Below, one piece after another: positions 1 to 5,080 of a DNA stretch of 5,080 nucleotides. Below the pieces are notes generated by a model. The model saw only the letters and a program-made list of their open reading frames with translations. It was not told the origin of the DNA and did no database searches. Each line of letters begins with the position of its first letter. The first letter of the stretch is position 1. The translations under genes were made by a program, and so were the position numbers. This stretch comes from an uncultured Lachnospiraceae bacterium (GTDB taxonomy: Bacteria > Bacillota > Clostridia > Lachnospirales > Lachnospiraceae), in assembly GCA_905236365.1 (NCBI GenBank), contig CAJOPP010000134.1, positions 1-5,080 of the forward strand, read 5' to 3'.

Positions 1-11
1 GAAAGGCCTCT

Positions 12-165
12 TTTAAGCCCTTGCCAGCGACCTTCAAGAAATCGAAGAACAGGATCGCATCACATTGCTCTATCTGGCGAACTCAGGGTTTAAGCCCTTG
101 CCAGTGACCTTCAGGAAACCGAAGAACGGGATCGCATCACATTGCTCTATCTGGCGAACTCAGGA
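12..165. repeat. 77-bp tandem duplication, two copies
   Basis: Two head-to-tail copies lie at 12-88 and 89-165. They differ at five of 77 positions, all transitions. On the plus strand both copies read as the same peptide, beginning LASDLQE and ending YLANSGFK. In that frame three of the five differences are silent, which suggests the unit derives from a coding sequence. Because 77 is not a multiple of three, the second copy is out of frame with the first. An in-frame TAA also precedes the peptide in each copy (14-16 and 91-93). No intact gene is therefore present, and the likeliest reading is a duplicated scrap of a dead gene. I do not recognise the family. Confidence 0.85.
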
Positions 166-177
166 TTCAAGGATGAA

Positions 178-266
178 GTGCCGAATTCACGGATTATTGC
201 TCGAAGTGCCGAATTCACGGAGAAATTAATTCACTTGAGATGTGCCGAATTCACACCGAATTCACG
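178..266. repeat. cluster of GTGCCGAATTCAC motifs
   Basis: The 13-base motif GTGCCGAATTCAC occurs exactly at 178-190, 206-218 and 242-254. A shorter copy, CCGAATTCAC, lies at 256-265, and a degenerate match (AATTAATTCAC) lies near 224-234. Start-to-start spacing is 28 and then 36 bases, so this is not a regular array. The core GAATTC is palindromic. On the minus strand the motifs read GTGAATTCGGCAC and begin directly after the stop codon of the long gene. They could be remnants of mobile-element ends, protein-binding sites or part of a 3' untranslated region; the sequence does not decide. Confidence 0.75.
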
Positions 267-268
267 TC

Positions 269-1954
269 TTATTTAGAAAATTTTAAAATCAATTGTTTAC
301 TCGAATAATCGAATTTTTTAACAATTTTTTGAGGTAACTTACTCACTAGTGAATCTGTGGAAGAATAAAAGTATATTTTAACATCCTTGTCATCAAATAA
401 ATCAATAATCTTAATGTTAACCTCTTTAAAATCTTTAATAGATTCAAAAGAAAAATAAAAATGACCAGGAAGCAAATCAGGTATTTTTACAGGATTAATT
501 AAATGGCAATTCGATCCACCAATATCTTCGACAAACGACACTTTTGATTTAGTTAGTTTTGATGCTATAGCATTCAATAAACTACTGTCAAAAAGATCTT
601 GTGTAATAACGGATATTTTTATTTTGTCAGCAATAAGAATGCAAGCAATAATCAGATCTATCGAATCAATCATAGATAAAAATGAATATAAGTTTATATA
701 TAAAGCCGAATCACAATAATCTTTTATTTTATTATAAGCGGTTTCTGAGGTAGAAACGAGAGACTCATAATGAACGTTAAGCAACCTAAAAAGTTCAATT
801 GGACAATCCTTACTAATTATTTCTGCATGAGGGAAATATTTGGGGTAATTAAACGATTGAAAACCATTAGGGTGAGGCTTTATAACCAACTTTTTCTGGT
901 TATTAAAGAATAGATCCGATAAAATCAAGTTAACATAACTACACTTTTCTCCACGATACTTCGTTCTATTTTCAATAAAACCAATTGACCCGGTCACAAA
1001 TAACTGTGCACCGTCAATAGCATATTGATTCAAACCAAAACATTTTGTTATTTTATCTTTGTCATCATCTGATATGTTAGTAAACCAATCATCTAAAGAA
1101 TATTTGCGAAGAGGTGTTTCTACTTCTGGAAGGTCATCATATGTATCAATATAAATCAAATCACAAATTGATGAATTGGATCCATTTATTGACCCCGCTT
1201 TTTTCTCAAGCTTATGATATGAATCTGAAACAATATTGGCTTTGAATGCACTATCTAAAAGCCAAGGATGATAATGATACAAACCAGAGAAGGCCAAAAA
1301 CGAATAGTGGACATCATTCAAATACAAATAAGTTGCAACTGGATTAATGATGTCGGAAGAAGTAATAATGGCTTTTAAATTCGTAACATTGTTTGACCTG
1401 AATAAATCACTATAGTAAATTTGTAGCTGCTCAATCAATTGTTCTGTATCTTCAATCTTGAGATGTTTTCCTTTATCATAAAAAATAATTCTGTTAAAAA
1501 TGTTGTTCGCTACCAGTTGTTTTGATATGGACTCACGATCCTCACCATTGGGCAACAATAAAATTGCTTCCTGTGTAGGATAATCTGTAAAACGGATGGC
1601 CATCATCGATGAAATTGCACCATAGTGTTCACAGGAGAAAAGTACCGTATTACTGGACGGATCAATTCTTAGAGGACATTTGAGTTGAAATTCTAATAAT
1701 TTTGCTTCTCTGGGGGCCCACCATAAGCCTTTTTCCGCTGCTTCCATCATTAACTGATATGCTCTGACTGTGTCTTTATCAACACCAATGCCATCACGGT
1801 AACAACGAGCCAATCTACCAATCGATCCACTATCTCCTTTTTTATATTGACATCTGAGAAAATCAACAAGAGTGGATAGTGAATCATCAGTATTAATTGA
1901 TAACAATACATCGCAATATTCGCCAATAGCCCACCACGGACCTCCAATGGCTGC
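269..1954 (-). CDS. C-terminal half of the TAG-split gene: Sel1 repeat plus sialyltransferase-like glycosyltransferase domain
   Basis: This open frame runs from the codon after the TAG (1954) to TAA at 269-271. The first possible start is TTG at 1906 (545 residues), but no GGTG-type ribosome-binding site precedes it. The 16 codons between the TAG and this TTG still match the Sel1 pattern, so the frame is probably the continuation of the upstream gene and not an independent one. Residues numbered from the TTG: one complete Sel1 repeat at about 29-64, then a domain at about 85-545 starting with FSCEHYGA. It carries a KPHP motif at 343-346 (bases 869-880) and STSETA at 385-390. A KPHP element followed by a Ser/Thr-rich element is typical of bacterial polysialyltransferase and GT52 sialyltransferases, GT-B enzymes using CMP-sialic acid. 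The family is inferred from motifs only; the donor sugar is unknown. No signal peptide or convincing membrane segment is seen. Confidence 0.7.
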   Translation of the reverse strand, partial: AAIGGPWWAIGEYCDVLLSINTDDSLSTLVDFLRCQYKKGDSGSIGRLARCYRDGIGVDKDTVRAYQLMMEAAEKGLWWAPREAKLLEFQLKCPLRIDPSSNTVLFSCEHYGAISSMMAIRFTDYPTQEAILLLPNGEDRESISKQLVANNIFNRIIFYDKGKHLKIEDTEQLIEQLQIYYSDLFRSNNVTNLKAIITSSDIINPVATYLYLNDVHYSFLAFSGLYHYHPWLLDSAFKANIVSDSYHKLEKKAGSINGSNSSICDLIYIDTYDDLPEVETPLRKYSLDDWFTNISDDDKDKITKCFGLNQYAIDGAQLFVTGSIGFIENRTKYRGEKCSYVNLILSDLFFNNQKKLVIKPHPNGFQSFNYPKYFPHAEIISKDCPIELFRLLNVHYESLVSTSETAYNKIKDYCDSALYINLYSFLSMIDSIDLIIACILIADKIKISVITQDLFDSSLLNAIASKLTKSKVSFVEDIGGSNCHLINPVKIPDLLPGHFYFSFESIKDFKEVNIKIIDLFDDKDVKIYFYSSTDSLVSKLPQKIVKKFDYSSKQLILKFSK

Positions 1955-2560
1955 CTAATAATAGTTGGCCGCAGTTTCTAGATTTTTATCTACACCGCGA
2001 CCATATCTATATGCTCTTCCAAAACGTCCCAGTATCGATTTATCGCCGGTAACTTCTAATTCTTTAGCAACTGAAATCATTTCCACAAGCGAATCGGGCG
2101 TATTTATATCCCATAATACATCAAAATATTCATAAGCCGCATTTACAACATCATGTAAATAAGCAGATTTTAAGAATTCAGCGGCATCTAACAAATTCTT
2201 CTCAAACCCAAGCCCTCTTCTATAAAGCATACCTAAATATTTCAGAGATGTATAATCTTCGGGAGATGTGGGTGAAATCATTTGCATTAACTGAGAAATA
2301 GACTCGGCGCTGGAATCTAAAAGTAAACAAGAAAACAACCTTTCTTTTCTATTCTCCGTTCTTTCAATATTATAAGCTTTGAGATAATATGAACCCGCTT
2401 TCTTCAAATCTTTTTCAACGCCTTTTCCCGAAAAAAATATATCTCCAATACAATCGAATAGAGATGGATTTGAAGAACCGGAGGATTCTGATCTAAGGAA
2501 CAAATCCAAAGCTTCTGAATATTGTTTACGAATATATTTTTGATAACCACTGTAAAACAA
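1682..2560 (-). repeat. Sel1-like repeat coding region spanning the TAG
   Basis: At least four Sel1-type helical repeats are recognisable, with GxGVxKD-like turns. In numbering from the ATG at 3718 they cover residues about 420-449 (FFSGKGVEKDLKKAGSYY), 492-520 (LYRRGLGFEKNLLDAAEF), 563-600 (AYRYGRGVDKNLETAANYY, then the TAG) and 633-664 (CYRDGIGVDKDTVRAYQ). The later ones are joined by a linker of shared form (DVL, then INT, DSL), giving a unit of about 70 residues. Sel1 repeats are alpha-solenoid scaffolds for protein contacts. The array is the strongest evidence that the frames on both sides of the TAG were one gene. Confidence 0.8.
1955..1957 (-). other. in-frame TAG inside the Sel1 array: readthrough/pyrrolysine candidate or nonsense lesion
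   Basis: The codon lies in the context TAT TAT TAG GCA GCC and separates two frames that are in phase. Translation continues directly after it as AAIGGPWWAIGEYCDVLL, matching the helix pattern of the neighbouring repeats. Counting from the ATG at 3718 it is codon 588 of 1150. It falls where the Sel1 consensus has the variable residue and lysine of YYxKAA. The two terminal stops in the window that can be assigned with confidence are both TAA. Pyrrolysine insertion at UAG is established in several methanogen lineages, but nothing in this window proves that the host has that machinery. A plain nonsense mutation is the simpler alternative. Confidence 0.6.
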
Positions 2561-3718
2561 AGCACCAGAAACATTACGACTGCAAGCTTCCGTGACAAGT
2601 TCATCAATATTACTGATACTCCTTTCGATGTAATTTTCAGGACAATCTATCAAATTAGCAATGCCCCTTAAATATATCGAATCGTTGTTTAAAACATAAG
2701 AATAAACTAAATCCTTATTATTCACATATTCATCAATATTAAACGAACTCGAATATTTCTCCAGATCTTTATTGGCATCGATACAAATCAACGTGCGGAT
2801 ACATTTAAGGCACCAACCACAATTGTCGGCAGAAATAAAACACGGATTAACAATAGGTGGAGGAGATGAAGATATTTCTTTAATTTTCTCATAACGGTTT
2901 TTCAAATCTATCGATTCTGGGAAAATTTCAAAACCATTAGTTGAAGCAACATACGCTAACAACATTTCATTACGATCCGGAGTAGTAGTAGTACTATAAT
3001 TGTCAACGTTTAAGTCATTAATATAATACGTAGATGAAAGATAATAACGTCTCCAATACCACCGTGTTATCATTATAGAACTAATATAATAATGAAGCAA
3101 AGACCCGCTACACGTAGGTATCTTAGCCATTATATCAGAATGAATATTAAAAATAGGCAAATTATAATAATTAGAGATTGTAACTGGCTTAATTAAATTA
3201 GAACGAGTAAACTTAGGAAATTCAAATGTTTTGATATCAAAATAAACTAAATCCGTTAAACGATAAGATTCATCTTTAGAATTAATATTACGAATGGTTG
3301 TACATAGACTATCAATGCCGCCTGAAACACCAGTACCCACGTGCGTACCATTAAAAAAAGGATTTTTCACATCCGCAAATATCCTCACAACAGATAGTGA
3401 AGAATCACCTTTGGCCAATACAGGCATGTACAATGTAGTCAATTTGTGATACAAATCCAATGTAATTGGAGATTCAGAATAGATATCATAACTATTCTTC
3501 ATAACAAAGCTTAAAAAAGAAAATACAATCGGATCGCAATACTCATAACACGCATACTGCGATAAAGACTTGTCAATCTCAAAATAAGTTTTGATAGTAT
3601 CTGATTTATTTGAATCAACAACGTCTATTGTCCAGTCAATTCTAAAAAACAAATTACGCACGCACGTTTTCGGTGTATGAATAAAAATATACTTATCCGA
3701 ATGAATCTTCGAAATCAT
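1955..3718 (-). CDS. QueC-like PP-loop ATPase domain with Sel1 repeats (N-terminal half of the TAG-split gene)
   Basis: The frame opens at ATG 3718, preferred over an upstream TTG at 3748 because GGTGAT sits six bases before the ATG. It gives 587 residues before the TAG. Residues 132-137 are SGGIDS (bases 3308-3325), the PP-loop of ATP-pyrophosphatase enzymes that adenylate a substrate. Cysteines at 293, 300, 303 and 306 have C-x6-C-x2-C-x2-C spacing, close to the zinc site of QueC/ExsB (7-cyano-7-deazaguanine synthase). The 130 residues before the PP-loop and the C-terminal repeats are not part of ordinary QueC, so a QueC-related domain with another substrate is more likely than queuosine synthesis. 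PP-loop enzymes also amidate sugars in surface-glycan loci, which would suit the glycosyltransferase beyond the TAG; that link is inference. Sel1 repeats begin near residue 387, and the last is cut after ETAANYY. No membrane segment is evident. Confidence 0.72.
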   Translation of the reverse strand: MISKIHSDKYIFIHTPKTCVRNLFFRIDWTIDVVDSNKSDTIKTYFEIDKSLSQYACYEYCDPIVFSFLSFVMKNSYDIYSESPITLDLYHKLTTLYMPVLAKGDSSLSVVRIFADVKNPFFNGTHVGTGVSGGIDSLCTTIRNINSKDESYRLTDLVYFDIKTFEFPKFTRSNLIKPVTISNYYNLPIFNIHSDIMAKIPTCSGSLLHYYISSIMITRWYWRRYYLSSTYYINDLNVDNYSTTTTPDRNEMLLAYVASTNGFEIFPESIDLKNRYEKIKEISSSPPPIVNPCFISADNCGWCLKCIRTLICIDANKDLEKYSSSFNIDEYVNNKDLVYSYVLNNDSIYLRGIANLIDCPENYIERSISNIDELVTEACSRNVSGALFYSGYQKYIRKQYSEALDLFLRSESSGSSNPSLFDCIGDIFFSGKGVEKDLKKAGSYYLKAYNIERTENRKERLFSCLLLDSSAESISQLMQMISPTSPEDYTSLKYLGMLYRRGLGFEKNLLDAAEFLKSAYLHDVVNAAYEYFDVLWDINTPDSLVEMISVAKELEVTGDKSILGRFGRAYRYGRGVDKNLETAANYY

Positions 3719-3724
3719 AGAGGT

Positions 3725-3730
3725 ATCACC
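3725..3730 (-). promoter_or_regulatory. ribosome-binding site GGTGAT of the long gene
   Basis: On the minus strand GGTGAT lies six bases before the ATG at 3718. It is complementary to the conserved archaeal 16S rRNA 3' end (AUCACCUCC). It decides the start: the TTG at 3748 lies upstream of this site and has no comparable signal of its own. Confidence 0.7.
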
Positions 3731-3744
3731 GTACAAGTGACTAG

Positions 3745-4129
3745 GCAATGGACTGAATCTAAATATATAAACTCGACCCCCATGCCACTCTGAGCGATTC
3801 TTTGAATATACATATTCTTCCGAAATCCGAAAACAGCCCCAAATAGATCTCTGACCTTTAACTCATTCTGCTCATCAAGATTCCTGTAGTTCTTCATGAA
3901 CAGATGCCTCTGGCCTTTCAGGAGATTCTTCCTATCCTCATCTTTGAGTCCATCATCGTAGCTATTCCCTCATGCGTGTGACGTTTACCGTGTCCGTGAC
4001 GTATTTCGCCTATGGAACCGATCGAATATCATCTTGGCATTCGAACTGTGTTCTCTTGACGTTAAAGATTGACTGAATCACACATACACTCATTCTCGAC
4101 ATATTCAGCACCAGTTGTACGACGTGTTC
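3745..4129 (-). pseudogene. decayed ISL3-family transposase fragment
   Basis: This stretch has no intact gene, but frame-by-frame reading recovers transposase pieces in order. They are LNMSRMSVCVIQS (about 4070-4108), then NAKMIFDRFH after a frameshift (about 4014-4046), AKYVTDTVNVTRM in another frame, and finally DEDRKNLLKGQRHLFMKNYRN (about 3880-3940). ISL3 transposases carry a DMS-like catalytic segment, the FDxFH signature and an LLKGxxxLxxKNxxNL segment in that order, so the assignment is firm. The Asp expected in DMS is Asn here. At least two frameshifts and stops (TAA, TGA) occur, and both ends are missing, so it cannot act. The longest surviving open stretch, starting at ATG 3897, runs 60 codons and overlaps the start of the long gene; I do not regard it as a gene. 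Confidence 0.75.
3761..3771 (-). promoter_or_regulatory. archaeal TATA box of the long gene
   Basis: The minus strand reads TTTATATATTT, a good match to the archaeal TATA element. Placing the start of transcription about 26 bases downstream puts it near 3740. That leaves a leader of about 22 bases holding the GGTGAT site and ending at the ATG at 3718. The spacing of all three elements is mutually consistent. The box lies at the eroded C-terminal end of the ISL3 transposase relic. Confidence 0.6.
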
Positions 4130-4130
4130 G

Positions 4131-4847
4131 TTACAATTTATGAGGTGAATCTGCCAGTGACCTGATGTCCTTTCCAACTAATAACGATGGTGACCCGTAT
4201 GCGTTTGCCATTGCAACATCTGAAGTCTCCGTGTCCCCAATCACCATCATCTCTTCCGGTCTGAATCCATACTTCTTCGAGATGAATGACATCATCGCCG
4301 TCCCAGGTTTTCCTAATATAATATCATACTTCTTCTGAGTCACCGACAATATTGAAGATACCATCGCTCCGCATCCAGGCATCATCCCATCTTCCGTCGG
4401 ATACAGCCTGTCCTCGTTGCAGATTATTATATTTTTAGCTTTTAGAGCAGCACGCACACCATAGGTCATCTTCTTGTAATCGTATTCGGTATCCATTCCT
4501 ATAATCAGGTTCCTGCATTCTTCGGGTTTGCACAGGTCGATATCATTCCTCATAAATTCATCCTTCATCCTGTCGGATCCACAGAAGTACACTTTCTCCA
4601 AACGATTGTCAACAGCATACCTTATTGCCAGGAAAGCGGATGACACCACATCCTCTTCATTGCAATCTATCCCCATAGAGTTCAGCTTATTTGATATATC
4701 AATGACCGGCCTGGAGGAGTTGTTAGTACAGAAGATTACTTTGATTCCCTTATCGCGCATCTCTGCAATAGCTATATCGGCACCATTAATGAGCCTGCTA
4801 CCTTCATAGACGGTTCCGTCCAGGTCAAGGATGACTGATTTAATCAT
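4131..4847 (-). CDS. HAD-IIA family phosphatase (NagD-like)
   Basis: This is a complete 238-residue member of the haloacid dehalogenase superfamily, subfamily IIA. Motif I is DLDGT at 8-12, with nucleophile Asp8 and acid/base Asp10. Motif II is TNNSSR from Thr41. Motif III is Lys180 in LGKP, and motif IV is GDTETSD at 204-210 with Asp205 and Asp210 to hold magnesium. The C2a cap lies between motifs II and III and includes YPTEDGMMPGCGAMV, typical of NagD and related p-nitrophenyl, phosphoglycolate or nucleotide phosphatases. The enzyme should dephosphorylate a small cytoplasmic metabolite; the substrate cannot be read from sequence. It starts at ATG 4847 without a ribosome-binding site, which fits a leaderless mRNA. 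It is slightly short for the family (usually about 250-265). Its TAA abuts the ISL3 relic, so the last few residues may have been altered by insertion. Confidence 0.9.
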   Translation of the reverse strand: MIKSVILDLDGTVYEGSRLINGADIAIAEMRDKGIKVIFCTNNSSRPVIDISNKLNSMGIDCNEEDVVSSAFLAIRYAVDNRLEKVYFCGSDRMKDEFMRNDIDLCKPEECRNLIIGMDTEYDYKKMTYGVRAALKAKNIIICNEDRLYPTEDGMMPGCGAMVSSILSVTQKKYDIILGKPGTAMMSFISKKYGFRPEEMMVIGDTETSDVAMANAYGSPSLLVGKDIRSLADSPHKL

Positions 4848-4870
4848 GACAAGGGAGAGGAGACATTGGG

Positions 4871-4876
4871 ATAAAG
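4871..4876 (-). promoter_or_regulatory. possible TATA box for a leaderless phosphatase mRNA
   Basis: The minus strand reads CTTTAT, centred about 26 bases before the ATG at 4847. This is the spacing expected if transcription starts at the ATG itself. The bases just before the ATG are pyrimidine-rich (CTCCTCTCCCTTGTC), with no GGTG site, which supports a leaderless message. The hexamer is short and a second one (CACTTTATTCC) lies about 20 bases further upstream, so the exact element is uncertain. Confidence 0.4.
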
Positions 4877-4914
4877 AAGTATCAGTGGAATAAAGTGTAT
4901 TCGATAATTCCGTC

Positions 4915-4927
4915 TTTTTTAAAAAAA
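4915..4927. terminator. T6/A7 tract, possible terminator
   Basis: The plus strand reads TTTTTTAAAAAAA. Archaeal transcription commonly ends at T-tracts. On the minus strand this is a run of seven T about nine bases after the hairpin at 4937-4972, so it could end a transcript entering from beyond 5080 and insulate the phosphatase promoter. No gene for that transcript is visible. Confidence 0.35.
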
Positions 4928-4936
4928 CAGCGAGTA

Positions 4937-4972
4937 AACCGATTTCAAAGCAGATTTACGATGCAATCGGTT
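4937..4972. repeat. 8-bp perfect inverted repeat (possible hairpin)
   Basis: AACCGATT at 4937-4944 pairs with AATCGGTT at 4965-4972 across a 20-base loop. The loop contains GCAGATTTA (4950-4958), which is itself the reverse complement of TAAATCTGC at 5024-5032, so two alternative pairings are possible. The role is unknown; it may be part of a terminator or of a mobile-element end. Confidence 0.5.
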
Positions 4973-5080
4973 CAGACTACTGATGGTATAATTCTACGAT
5001 TTCATGCAGATATCATTAAGACCTAAATCTGCGGATTGTATAGGTTACATCAAGCCAGTATTATCCTGCCGCTCTTGGGC

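Larger units (their letters stand above)
4848..5080. other. intergenic right end without a supported gene
   Basis: No frame of useful length is open on either strand. The last 40 bases could hold the end of a minus-strand gene entering from the right, since two short frames run to stops (GLM followed by TAA, and RIILA followed by TGA). Neither can be recognised. No tRNA-like cloverleaf was found by eye. The visible structure is the likely phosphatase promoter, the T/A tract and the inverted repeats listed separately. Confidence 0.5.

Noticed and set aside
12..266. CRISPR array in the left repeats
   Set aside because: The 77-bp units are directly adjacent with no spacers, and the 13-base motifs are too short and irregularly spaced.
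1750..1947. 65-codon minus-strand open frame overlapping the TAG region
   Set aside because: It is a different frame of the Sel1 coding region, with no ribosome-binding site and no recognisable domain.
2404..2607. 67-codon minus-strand open frame
   Set aside because: It lies wholly inside the long gene in another frame and its hydrophobic look is what AT-rich out-of-frame translation gives.
3719..3748. TTG at 3748 as the start of the long gene
   Set aside because: It would place the GGTGAT site inside the coding region and leave almost no leader after the expected transcription start. The ATG at 3718 fits both signals.
4528..4809. 93-codon plus-strand open frame opposite the phosphatase gene
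   Set aside because: It is antisense to a well-supported HAD gene with all four motifs, and shows no domain of its own.
5040..5080. C-terminal end of a minus-strand gene at the right edge
   Set aside because: Two frames run to a stop within about 40 bases and neither ending is recognisable, so it cannot be supported as a feature.

Overview
The window is most consistent with archaeal DNA. The main gene has a TATA element about 26 bp before its inferred transcription start and a GGTGAT ribosome-binding site; the phosphatase gene at the right looks leaderless. The protein mix (HAD-IIA phosphatase, an ISL3 transposase relic, Sel1-repeat surface-glycan-type proteins) would suit a gut or rumen methanogen of the Thermoplasmata, such as a Methanomassiliicoccales member. 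That placement is inference, not proof.

All recognisable genes lie on the minus strand. From the left, bases 1-266 hold a 77-bp tandem duplication and then a cluster of GTGCCGAATTCAC motifs. Bases 269-3718 form one AT-rich reading frame of 1150 codons, counting the final TAA, interrupted by a single in-frame TAG at 1955-1957. Before the TAG the frame encodes a QueC-like PP-loop ATPase domain and Sel1 repeats. After it come the rest of the Sel1 array and a glycosyltransferase domain with a polysialyltransferase/GT52-like KPHP motif. Bases 3745-4129 hold a decayed ISL3-family transposase, and the promoter of the long gene lies at its eroded end. A complete HAD-IIA phosphatase follows at 4131-4847. 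The right end (4848-5080) has a likely promoter, a T-tract and inverted repeats, but no gene I can support.

The key question is the TAG. The Sel1 repeat pattern runs straight through it with no frame change, so both halves descend from one coding sequence. Either it is a nonsense lesion that splits the gene, or it is read through. In pyrrolysine-decoding archaea, including Methanomassiliicoccales, UAG can be sense. Read through, the product would be a 1149-residue protein combining a QueC-like ATPase, a Sel1 scaffold and a sialyltransferase-like domain, a plausible cell-surface glycan enzyme.

The long gene is clearly poorer in GC than the phosphatase gene and is bounded by a transposase relic and repeats, so it may be an acquired cassette.
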